From: Candidatus Aminicenans sakinawicola JGI OTU-1
GTDB taxonomy: Bacteria; Acidobacteriota; Aminicenantia; Aminicenantales; Aminicenantaceae
Length of the DNA stretch: 47,347 bases
NCBI GenBank assembly: GCA_000493965.1
Contig: AWNV01000019.1
Span: 1 to 47,347 of the forward strand
Direction: 5' to 3'
The position numbers were made by a program, and so were the translations under genes. The notes beneath the pieces were generated by a model, which saw only the letters and a program-made list of their open reading frames with translations, ran no database searches and had not been told where the DNA came from. Positions 8,594 through 16,675 of this stretch are shown in pieces (position 1 is the first letter of the stretch; each line of letters starts with the position of its first letter).

Positions 8594-10933
8594 TTATCCG
8601 TAGGGATTATCAGTCACACGAAACATATAGTCAGGATCAATATAAGGTTCATCATGCCTATGTTTTTCCATAAGATTCATTTTCCTCTCTAAAAGCTCGG
8701 GAAAGTTATCTCCATAGATAAAAGGTGTTTCTGAAGTTTTTGCAACAATCATCCACTCTACGGAAGATTCTTTCCAGAGCCGAATGAGCTCTCTGCAATT
8801 CTGAATTTCTCTATCAATCATCTCATCTAAAAGTTTGCGGCAGCTGGCCTTTTCAGAAAGATCTTGTGTATCCAAATACTCATGGACAGCATATATCCAT
8901 ACAGCAGTATTGCGTAATGTTTCAAAAAGTGATTTTAAAGCTCTAATTCTACAATGCTGGTCCTTAAAAACTCTTAAAACCCTGTGTTTTTTGTAACGAC
9001 CGGCCTCTTCCATTTTTACCTTAAAAAGGCTGAGGGCTGCATTTATAGGCCCCCATACATTTTCGTCGATCAAATTAAAAACTCTGTATGCATAGTCTTT
9101 GGAAACCAATTCAAAAAGAACATCCCTCGCAAGGTCAACTCGGTTGGGGTTATGAATAGAGGAGCACATAAATTTCTCATAGTATGCGCGTTCCTCCTCT
9201 GGAATCCGGTCAATATCAGGAACCAGGGGGCGAACGAACAAACGCTGCCACACTACACCATAATGCGTATAGATAGAAAGCGGCATAAAACTTCGTATCG
9301 CTTCTTCGGTTAACTGCCATCCCTTGACCAGATCTCCGGCATCATGTTCACCAACATACCTTTCTGCTACAGCCAATATCTCCTGGTCAATATCCATATC
9401 AGGATTAAATTGAAACGAACAAAATATTTCCTGATTGACAGCATAAGGAACTTTTTCCGGAGGCTGAAGACCTCCTTGATGAGACAGATTTAGAATTCCG
9501 GCATTCCAGGAAGCACGAAGTTTTTCATGAGTCAACCACGGAAACGGAATTCCAAGCAGAGGTTCGTGGTTAGAATAAGTGTTAAAAGAATTAACTAGGA
9601 AAGCCCGGCTCTTTCTGGAACGCAGTTCTTCTATGGGGCCTTTCTCTCTGTCCAGCACCTTATTTTGATAAGCTGAACCCGAAACCTTGATATCTTCATA
9701 TCTTGGATGGGGATAATTGCTTTCCCATCCTTTAGATAAAAACGAGTTTGCTTCCACATCGATCCGGTCTCCCAGTTCAGGCCACAAGTACTTCTGTTCC
9801 CCATAAAACGGTTCCAAACGGGCAATAATCCTGAAGTGTGGGTTAATCTTGTAAGCTGCATCACGCAGAAGTCTGAAAAAATTGATGATGTTTGCAGCAG
9901 CAGCTTGAACGATTTCATCATCATCTTTCCACTCCCGTATTAAATATGCCCCTCCATTTCTTCCGACATACAGGGACTTTGTATGCTCAAATCCTGCTCC
10001 GCTGTCATTAGTCCAGACAGTAAGAAATTCAAGCTCTGGAACTTCTTTAAGTAAATTCATTATCAATTCAGCGTAGTGTTTTTGTACTACTGGATGAGCT
10101 AAAGAAAGATTGAAGCGCGGTTTAAAGCTCCGAAAAGGGTGGTCAACCCTTGCTCCTCTCAAAGTAGGATATCTTTTAAAAAAATCCTCTGGAACAGAGC
10201 GCGGCTCAAAGCAAAGAAGGCCTGGAGTAAGGCCGTATCGAATAGCAGTGTTTGCATTCTCTTTTAAAAGATCAATGTTTTTTTGAAGGTATTCCTCAGG
10301 ATAAATCCCCTGATTCAACCTGCTGGCAACAAATTGATCAAGAGCAGGACAGTAAGTATAAAAATCAGGATAAAATTCTCCAGGGACTCCTTCCTCACAT
10401 GGAGTAGATGCGGCCAGGGCATTGACCTCAATATGAGTAAAACCAAGGCGTGCATACTCACGGACGTACTGTTTACGGTTAAAACTGCGGATATTACGGG
10501 CATACTGCGTAAGAAAAAGGTCAAAAGTCGATTTCATTAAAGGAAAACTAATTTCACGCATCCAATTTTTTAAATAAGAAACTTCATATTCCATTAGCTT
10601 TTCCTTGACATAAGAAAAAGCCGCATAAAGAAAATAGGGCTTTGAGCTGATAAGCCAGCAGCAGTTGTTTTCATCTATACTGAAATACACCCATTCCTTT
10701 CCAGAGGGAAGCTTACTACTCTGTTTAAATACCATCTCCTTTAGTTCCTCTGTCACTACAGAAATATTGAATACTCCGGTTTCAGACTTCATATCCGGCT
10801 GTTCCACAGGCTGAATATCAATATCCATGTCGAAGAACTTTACAATATCCTCTGCTACAGTTCTTTCAACAGGATATCCTTTGACAGGGATCCTGACTTT
10901 ATAGACGTTTTGTAAAACCTCTATGGCTTTCAT
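8594..10933 (-). CDS. Unclassified glycoside-hydrolase-like protein
   Basis: A 779-aa cytoplasmic protein with no signal peptide. I do not recognise its family with certainty. The first about 130 residues resemble the small alpha/beta domain that precedes the barrel in GH20/GH67-type enzymes. Next comes a likely TIM barrel starting at NRKQYVREYARLGFTHIEVN, with FLTVWTNDSGAGFEH (about residue 320) and later acidic motifs such as RLEPFYGEQ and DVEANSF. The C-terminal third is helical. It is the last gene of the minus-strand run, 14 nt after the FAD oxidase gene, which ties it to that pathway. Start: ATG at 10933; a TTG at 10942 is also possible, and neither has a good ribosome site, which suggests translational coupling. 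A glucuronidase- or hexosaminidase-like role is inference. Confidence 0.6.
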   Translation of the reverse strand: MKAIEVLQNVYKVRIPVKGYPVERTVAEDIVKFFDMDIDIQPVEQPDMKSETGVFNISVVTEELKEMVFKQSSKLPSGKEWVYFSIDENNCCWLISSKPYFLYAAFSYVKEKLMEYEVSYLKNWMREISFPLMKSTFDLFLTQYARNIRSFNRKQYVREYARLGFTHIEVNALAASTPCEEGVPGEFYPDFYTYCPALDQFVASRLNQGIYPEEYLQKNIDLLKENANTAIRYGLTPGLLCFEPRSVPEDFFKRYPTLRGARVDHPFRSFKPRFNLSLAHPVVQKHYAELIMNLLKEVPELEFLTVWTNDSGAGFEHTKSLYVGRNGGAYLIREWKDDDEIVQAAAANIINFFRLLRDAAYKINPHFRIIARLEPFYGEQKYLWPELGDRIDVEANSFLSKGWESNYPHPRYEDIKVSGSAYQNKVLDREKGPIEELRSRKSRAFLVNSFNTYSNHEPLLGIPFPWLTHEKLRASWNAGILNLSHQGGLQPPEKVPYAVNQEIFCSFQFNPDMDIDQEILAVAERYVGEHDAGDLVKGWQLTEEAIRSFMPLSIYTHYGVVWQRLFVRPLVPDIDRIPEEERAYYEKFMCSSIHNPNRVDLARDVLFELVSKDYAYRVFNLIDENVWGPINAALSLFKVKMEEAGRYKKHRVLRVFKDQHCRIRALKSLFETLRNTAVWIYAVHEYLDTQDLSEKASCRKLLDEMIDREIQNCRELIRLWKESSVEWMIVAKTSETPFIYGDNFPELLERKMNLMEKHRHDEPYIDPDYMFRVTDNPYG

Positions 10934-10947
10934 TTTGGACAACAGTT

Positions 10948-12111
10948 CTATTTTAAGGCTTCCTGAGCCTTAAACTCACGGGAAGGGGATAGAATATCCA
11001 ACATTTCCTGATCCTCCCGGGAAAGGCTCTCTTGTGTGACCATTCTTGCCAAAAGTTCTCCAAGTGCCAGGCCAAGCATAAATCCCTGGCCACACATCCC
11101 AACCGCTGATAAAAACCCCTTTATTTCATCTGACCACCCTGCGATAGGAGATCCGTCAGGCGTCATCGGGTATAGGCCCCGCCATGTTCGCCTCACTCTG
11201 ATATTTGCCAGCCTTGGCATTAAACCAACCATCCGCCGCGCTATCATAGGCAGAAAAGTGCTTGTCTCACGGCAGTCAAAACCCGGGATGTTTGGAGATG
11301 GTGTAATACAAAATGCAACCTGCCCACTGGCCAACTGAAAATAGTAATAGTTCTCTGACCCAAAAGCAGGACGGATATCCACCACCATAGGGTCAAGAAA
11401 ATGCGAAACCGGCTCTGTAATCCCTCCTTCGTGAGATTCCGGATTTACAGGAAGGTCCATCCTAACAAGAGCTCCAACTTCTTTGGCCCATGCGCCAGCA
11501 GCATTAACAACTACATCAGTATAATATTCCCCTTTATTTGTTTTTACAGCCTGGACGGCGCCGCTTTTAAGCTTAATCTGAGTCACTTTTTCGTTATAAC
11601 GAAACAACGCTCCAGCACGCTTGGCTTCATCATAGAATGCATGTCCTGCCAGTATTGTTGAACAGTGGCCATCATCAGGTGAAAACGTGCCTCCTATTAG
11701 ACCTTTCGTATTGAGGTCAGGAATTACCTTTAACATATCATCCTTGTCATACCAGTCAATATTAAGGCCGTAAGAATGCTGGATCTGTAGTAATTCCTTG
11801 AGGATATCTTCTTCGCTCTTGCGGTAAGCAACAAATGCATAGCCACCCTTTTGCCATTCAATATCATGCCCGTATTTCTCTTTCCACCTAGAGACGATTT
11901 CCAGGGTGCGTAAACCGAGACGAATCTTTGCAGGATCAGAATGTGTAGCACGGATTCCTCCAATAGCTGCCTTATTTGATCCCTGCCCCTGGCTTGGGAA
12001 CTGCTCCAAAACCAAAACTTTTACACCGGCCTCAGCCATTGCTAGAGCTGCCGGCACACCAACGCTCCCTGCACCAATAATAACCACGTCATATCGCGAG
12101 ATGTCACTCAT
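10948..12111 (-). CDS. FAD-dependent oxidoreductase, DAO family (HcnC / sarcosine-oxidase beta-like)
   Basis: A 387-aa flavoprotein that should oxidise a secondary or primary amine or amino acid. The N-terminal dinucleotide motif is VVIIGAGSVGVPAALAMAEAG, followed by the DAO-family GSNKAAIGGIR. VVNAAGAWA (middle) and TPDGSPIAGWS with GMCGQGFMLG (C-terminus) complete the family pattern. The ATG at 12111 is chosen because GAGGAG precedes it; it overlaps the end of the upstream iron-sulfur flavoprotein gene by 8 nt, so translation is coupled and the two products very likely form one complex, as in hydrogen-cyanide synthase, opine oxidase or D-proline/hydroxyproline dehydrogenases. Substrate unknown; sugar-catabolic neighbours suggest an amine-bearing sugar derivative. 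Confidence 0.85.
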   Translation of the reverse strand: MSDISRYDVVIIGAGSVGVPAALAMAEAGVKVLVLEQFPSQGQGSNKAAIGGIRATHSDPAKIRLGLRTLEIVSRWKEKYGHDIEWQKGGYAFVAYRKSEEDILKELLQIQHSYGLNIDWYDKDDMLKVIPDLNTKGLIGGTFSPDDGHCSTILAGHAFYDEAKRAGALFRYNEKVTQIKLKSGAVQAVKTNKGEYYTDVVVNAAGAWAKEVGALVRMDLPVNPESHEGGITEPVSHFLDPMVVDIRPAFGSENYYYFQLASGQVAFCITPSPNIPGFDCRETSTFLPMIARRMVGLMPRLANIRVRRTWRGLYPMTPDGSPIAGWSDEIKGFLSAVGMCGQGFMLGLALGELLARMVTQESLSREDQEMLDILSPSREFKAQEALK

Positions 12112-14200
12112 TTTCTTTCTCCTCAACTCCAGCAAAAGTCCCCAGCGGTACCTCCATAAAAAGAGGGCGTTTGACATTCTCTGTAACTTCCTCCAACGGC
12201 ACTCCTTCTTCTTGAAAAAGGCGCAGAATCAACGGGCTGCACGTCTTGCCGCCGCATGCACCCATCCCTGCACGTGTCACAGCTTTAATCTCGTTCAAAT
12301 CACGGTAACCCTTATGGATAAGCTCTCTTATTTCACCTGCAGTCACTCTTTCACAACGGCAGACCATAGTATCATCCAATATGCGATCCTCAACTTCAAC
12401 CATAGCCCTGGTCACTTCAGGATCCTGCATACGTATACCTGCAATACGTCTTGCATACTTCTCTGGCGCCTTTACTTTAACCAACACAGTCCGGTCATTT
12501 CGCAAAATAGCCCGCACCTTGATGACTTCTACTTTGCCCAACACTTCACCTTCACAATCAAGAACAATCACCTTATCCCCTTCATTAATACTTTCCCTTA
12601 AAAATTCATAAGCTATTGTCACAGTAGGCATCTCCCTGTCTTTACGATAATCTACAAGAGTAACTGCCAGCCCAGGGCAGATTACCACGCACTTCTCACA
12701 TCCTATACAGTGTTTGCCGTCTCTCTCTCCTATAAATTCAGGAAGACGGCGGATGTCTTCTTCATCAATATGAATCAGGTTCATTGGGCATACAGATACA
12801 CAGGGATTGCAGGGAATCTCCTGCGTGCAATGTAAAACAGGAAATACATCGCCCTCTGGGGGGAGAATTGGCTCTTTTAAAGTTTTTCCAGGATTTGACT
12901 TGAGAATCTCTGCCGTATGGTACCATTCTTCTGGTATCTCTCCAACATCAATACCCAGAGCACGCGCAACTTCCAAGCCTTTGATCTTTCCTGAAAATAT
13001 CGCAGCCGATGCTTCTGCAATCTCTTCTGCATCCCCTACTGCAAAAGATGTCATTCCATACTCCTCAGCCTTCTGATAAAACTCGTCAATCGGATCCAGT
13101 CCAACAGCAATAAGTACGGTATCACATTTAAAAGACTTTTCAGTGCCTGGGATAGGCTTAAAATTCTTATCGATTTTTGAAACAGTGACTGACTCAACCT
13201 GTTCATCCCCGTTTGCACTAATTATTGTATGTGATGTATATATGGGAACACCCATGCGGACAAGCTTATCCTTATGAACCTTATATCCGCCGCACTCAGA
13301 CATTGCCTCAACAAGACCCACTACTTTTATACCGGCCTGGAGTGCATGGTATCCAGCTATGAGGCCGACATTCCCTCCCCCTACAATAAATAATCTCTCA
13401 GAAGCCATTATAAGATCCCGGTTAACCAGAGTCTGAAAGGCTCCAGCCCCATATACCCCCGGTAAAGTGTTCCCCTTAAAGACCAGAGATTTTTCACGTG
13501 CTCCAGCTGCAACCAGAAGCACTTCCGGCTTTACTATTTTATACGTATCATTGTTATATAAAATACCTACGGTCTGATCACTGAAAACAGCAAGGACCGA
13601 GCTGTTAATCCACGTTTTAATACAGCTGTACTCCTGGATTTTTTTCTCCAGTTTTGTTGCTATATCAATTCCGCGTGTTCCTGCATAGACAGCATCGATA
13701 GATCCAAAAAATCGATGTGTTTGAAGGACAAGCTTTCCTCCAAGACGGTGCTTATCATCAACAATCAGAGTCTCTATGCTGCGTTCTCCAAGCTCGATCG
13801 CTGCCGACATTCCCGATGGCCCTCCTCCGATGATGAGCACAGGTATATCAATTGTCTCAATTTTAGACATTGACGGTATTTTGTTTACAGCGGGCAGTTC
13901 AGGCAGCCCGTTTAAAGGTTCCACCCTCATGCCTGACTTTACGGGAATCATGCATGACTTCACCGGCCTGCCATCAGCTAACACAAGGCACTGGGCGCAC
14001 TGCCCGTTGGCACAGAAAATCCCCTGAGGAGCATTGTCTTTTGTGTGATGTCCGAAGATGCGGATGCCATTTGCAAAAAGAGCAGACGCAAGCATCTCCC
14101 CTTTCTTTGTTTTAAGCTTATTTCCCTTCCAGATAAACTCGATTTCTTCACGGGGTTCAACTGATAAAATCGGATGCTTATGAATACGGTATTCAGACAT
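12104..14200 (-). CDS. Iron-sulfur flavoprotein, HcnA-HcnB-like fusion with ferredoxin domain
   Basis: A 698-aa multidomain electron-transfer subunit. Residues 1-95: [2Fe-2S] domain with Cys63, Cys68, Cys71 and Cys83. Residues about 115-430: FAD/NAD disulfide-oxidoreductase fold with VLIIGGGPSG and a second Rossmann motif LFIVGGGNVGLIAG. Residues about 465-520: two 4Fe-4S clusters (CNPCVSVCP and CIGCEKCVVICP). The C-terminus (about 615-685) is a BFD-type [2Fe-2S] domain, CRCE then GACGGKTCSPL. This equals HcnA plus HcnB fused, with an added ferredoxin insert. AAGGAGA precedes the ATG. Its end overlaps the DAO-type partner gene by 8 nt. It probably passes electrons from amine oxidation to a quinone or carrier. 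Confidence 0.88.
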   Translation of the reverse strand: MSEYRIHKHPILSVEPREEIEFIWKGNKLKTKKGEMLASALFANGIRIFGHHTKDNAPQGIFCANGQCAQCLVLADGRPVKSCMIPVKSGMRVEPLNGLPELPAVNKIPSMSKIETIDIPVLIIGGGPSGMSAAIELGERSIETLIVDDKHRLGGKLVLQTHRFFGSIDAVYAGTRGIDIATKLEKKIQEYSCIKTWINSSVLAVFSDQTVGILYNNDTYKIVKPEVLLVAAGAREKSLVFKGNTLPGVYGAGAFQTLVNRDLIMASERLFIVGGGNVGLIAGYHALQAGIKVVGLVEAMSECGGYKVHKDKLVRMGVPIYTSHTIISANGDEQVESVTVSKIDKNFKPIPGTEKSFKCDTVLIAVGLDPIDEFYQKAEEYGMTSFAVGDAEEIAEASAAIFSGKIKGLEVARALGIDVGEIPEEWYHTAEILKSNPGKTLKEPILPPEGDVFPVLHCTQEIPCNPCVSVCPMNLIHIDEEDIRRLPEFIGERDGKHCIGCEKCVVICPGLAVTLVDYRKDREMPTVTIAYEFLRESINEGDKVIVLDCEGEVLGKVEVIKVRAILRNDRTVLVKVKAPEKYARRIAGIRMQDPEVTRAMVEVEDRILDDTMVCRCERVTAGEIRELIHKGYRDLNEIKAVTRAGMGACGGKTCSPLILRLFQEEGVPLEEVTENVKRPLFMEVPLGTFAGVEEKENE

Positions 14201-14378
14201 TACTTCTCCTTTGATATACGGATGAAGTGACTAGATTTTTAAAACTGAAGCAAAAATTCTTTCCGCAGAAATGCGCACGTTGTGGAGCGAAAAAAAATAA
14301 TTTTAGCATATTTCATTATATCCAAAAATCTGATGAATTTGAACAGAAATAATTTCAAATTTTGTGATTTTTACGCTC

Positions 14379-15389
14379 TTAAGATCTATTCACTGAATCC
14401 CAAGTCTCAAATACAGAAAATACATTTTCGGGCCTGGCCTCAAGGCCGAACTCACACTGGGCTATTACCCCCCCGTCTGCATAGAATTCGCGCCAGATTT
14501 CGCGGACCGCGTGTTCGATCTGATTGCGCGTTCCGTAAGGCAGTAGTTCCTGCCGGTCAACCTCCCCCCAAAACGAAATCTTTCCACGGAATCGATCACC
14601 CAGTTCCTTGATTCCCATACAAAATATCTGTGAGTTCAAAGCATCTATCCCAATTTCAATAAGGTCAGGAATTATATCTATAATATACCCGTCAGAATGG
14701 AAGAATACATATTTTCCATAATGGTGAGCAATCTCCACATATTCCTTATACATTGGCTTAAAAATTCGCTGGAAGATATCCGGAGATGCAATCAAAGCAT
14801 CCTGTGTCCCCCAGTCATCCATCAGTGCCATCCCATCTATATCAGTGGCAGACCAGACTTCAACTTCCTTGCAATAGAGGGCATGGATGCGATTTAAAAG
14901 CTCAGAAAGTTCTGGAGGCTGCTCCATCAGATCGATTAGAGCCTGCTGCATTGTCCTTAAAAACTGAAACCTTTCAAAGGGTCTGGGCGTAGTCCCGCTG
15001 AGAACAAACCGGTCAGTATTTTTACAAAAAACATTTACTTCTTCCTTGTCAAGATCGAGAACAGAATCCGGCACATTAAAATTATCCAGGTCTTCCCATT
15101 TCGCAATCAAAGGCTTTTTCACAATTCCAATGATCCCCCTCTGGTGGCTGGAAAAGCTGCATCCCCACTCGTCAACATAAAGCTCAGAATAATAACGGTC
15201 ACCACTTGTTTTCAGCGGCTTTTCATAAATTGCAGGTGCAGGTAAAATATCATCCGGAAATTTTTTCCTCAGCCTGCTCACTTCGGCCGGATAATGCTCT
15301 TCTGCCCATGGTAAAACCCATATCTGACGCGGTATCCTCTCAGGCGATTTAAACTCAAGTGTCTTTCGAACAAGCTCACGGGGATTCAT
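14379..15389 (-). CDS. Uroporphyrinogen decarboxylase-superfamily protein (methyltransferase-like)
   Basis: A 336-aa URO-D-fold protein, closer in character to the MtaA/CmuA-type methyltransferase branch seen in catabolic clusters than to HemE. Visible: IDGMALMDDWGTQDALI, the FFHSDGYIIDIIPDLIEIGIDALN barrel segment and GEVDRQELLPYGT. It starts at ATG 15389 (AAGGAG 10 nt upstream), overlapping the preceding Gfo/Idh gene by 14 nt. No corrinoid protein or haem gene is nearby, so haem synthesis is unlikely, and the methyl donor or acceptor, if there is one, is unknown. A 178-nt gap separates it from the next gene, which could hold an internal promoter. Confidence 0.75.
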   Translation of the reverse strand: MNPRELVRKTLEFKSPERIPRQIWVLPWAEEHYPAEVSRLRKKFPDDILPAPAIYEKPLKTSGDRYYSELYVDEWGCSFSSHQRGIIGIVKKPLIAKWEDLDNFNVPDSVLDLDKEEVNVFCKNTDRFVLSGTTPRPFERFQFLRTMQQALIDLMEQPPELSELLNRIHALYCKEVEVWSATDIDGMALMDDWGTQDALIASPDIFQRIFKPMYKEYVEIAHHYGKYVFFHSDGYIIDIIPDLIEIGIDALNSQIFCMGIKELGDRFRGKISFWGEVDRQELLPYGTRNQIEHAVREIWREFYADGGVIAQCEFGLEARPENVFSVFETWDSVNRS

Positions 15390-16635
15390 TTCTATCACAC
15401 TCCTTATCTTCGGGACAAACACCCCCAGGAAAATAGTTATAATTACGGAGATCTATTGATTTCCCTTTGCGTGCCCAGGGAATATTTGCTTCGCTTGGAA
15501 GAATTTCTTTTTCATAACAATCGTAAAAAGCTTCTGCTAGACCTTTGACCCAGCATCTTGTTTTTCCTTCCTGCATAGTTAATTTTTTAGGAAATTCTGC
15601 AGCATTAAGCATAGATTCTTGAAAGCCATTCACACACAATGTCTGAGAATGGGCTGCTTCCGGACCGCAAAGCACTGAAGCTTGTTTCCGCACTGCAGCC
15701 ACTGCTTTAAAAAGCTTGCTGAAATGATGAACTTCCGGTGAACCATAATACTTCACATTATTTCTGTGCCCTATTGCAATAATATCGTCAGATAATTTTT
15801 CATAAATCACTGCTGCTTTTTCAAATTCAAAGCAGAATAAAGGCCCCTGGTCTCGAGACACTGCATGAGAAGCATAAAATAGAAGTTCTGTTCCCTGAGC
15901 AGTGAGAATACGAGCAGCAACTGAATCAAAATTCTCTATAGGATTTGTCCTGTACAGCTCTGCTGTCACATCTACAGGGCTGATGCTTGTATGAACTTTA
16001 TCGCCCAAGACATAAAACATGTTATGTAAAAAATGCGCCATTGCGTTGTTTGCAGGGCTGTCTAAAATCCATCTGTCAGCCTCATCTTTCTTTTTTCCTG
16101 CCCAGTCGTTTCTTTTATAGTAACCCTTATCTCTCGGCCAAAAACACAGAGTTTTCAAACGCAGTGGTTTCCCGTAAACTCCATGAAGAATATCTTTTTT
16201 CAAAGATTGAATCGCATCAGAATAGGACCACTGGTAACCGATCATGACCCAACGGCCTGAATCATTCTTCTCTTTTATCAAGTGTTCTGCTTCCTGGATC
16301 GTAGCCCCTATAGGTTTTTCACATAACACATTACTCCCATGATGAAGCGCTTCACAGCTCTGCTGAACATGAAAATGGATTGGAGACGAGACAATTACAA
16401 GATCTGCAGAATGACCTTCCCCATAAAAATCGCTCAGCGAATCAATAATCGGGATGCCCTGCTGTTTCAATACATGATGCTGCTTTAAGAGTTCAGGAAA
16501 AGGATCCACAACAGCAAGAAGCTTTACTTCATCAGGAGAAAATTCCTTCAACAGTGTCATCAGGTAATACCGGGCATAACCTCCCATCCCTACCAGGACA
16601 ACTGAAACCGGCATTTTTTTTATGTTTTTCATCAT
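15376..16635 (-). CDS. Gfo/Idh/MocA-family oxidoreductase (cytoplasmic)
   Basis: A 419-aa NAD(P)-dependent sugar or polyol dehydrogenase candidate. N-terminal Rossmann motif VVLVGMGGYARYYL, then VDPFPE, VIVSSPIHFHVQQS and the hallmark CEKPIGA with the family Lys. C-terminal substrate domain includes ILDSPANNAMAHFLHNMFYVLGD, with the His typical of this fold. No signal peptide. Two adjacent ATG codons (16635, 16632) lack a good ribosome site; the gene lies 40 nt after the GH38 gene, so coupling is plausible. The C-terminal 60 residues (YNYFPGGVCPEDKECDR) are unusual for the family. Its end overlaps the URO-D-like gene by 14 nt. Confidence 0.85.
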   Translation of the reverse strand: MMKNIKKMPVSVVLVGMGGYARYYLMTLLKEFSPDEVKLLAVVDPFPELLKQHHVLKQQGIPIIDSLSDFYGEGHSADLVIVSSPIHFHVQQSCEALHHGSNVLCEKPIGATIQEAEHLIKEKNDSGRWVMIGYQWSYSDAIQSLKKDILHGVYGKPLRLKTLCFWPRDKGYYKRNDWAGKKKDEADRWILDSPANNAMAHFLHNMFYVLGDKVHTSISPVDVTAELYRTNPIENFDSVAARILTAQGTELLFYASHAVSRDQGPLFCFEFEKAAVIYEKLSDDIIAIGHRNNVKYYGSPEVHHFSKLFKAVAAVRKQASVLCGPEAAHSQTLCVNGFQESMLNAAEFPKKLTMQEGKTRCWVKGLAEAFYDCYEKEILPSEANIPWARKGKSIDLRNYNYFPGGVCPEDKECDRNESP

Positions 16636-16675
16636 GCTTAAGTCAAATTTATTCTCTGTTCAGGAAATCTGTCAT

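Noticed and set aside
11906..12601. 231-codon plus-strand frame
   Set aside because: Antisense to the two overlapping flavoprotein genes; no ribosome site and no domain-like sequence.
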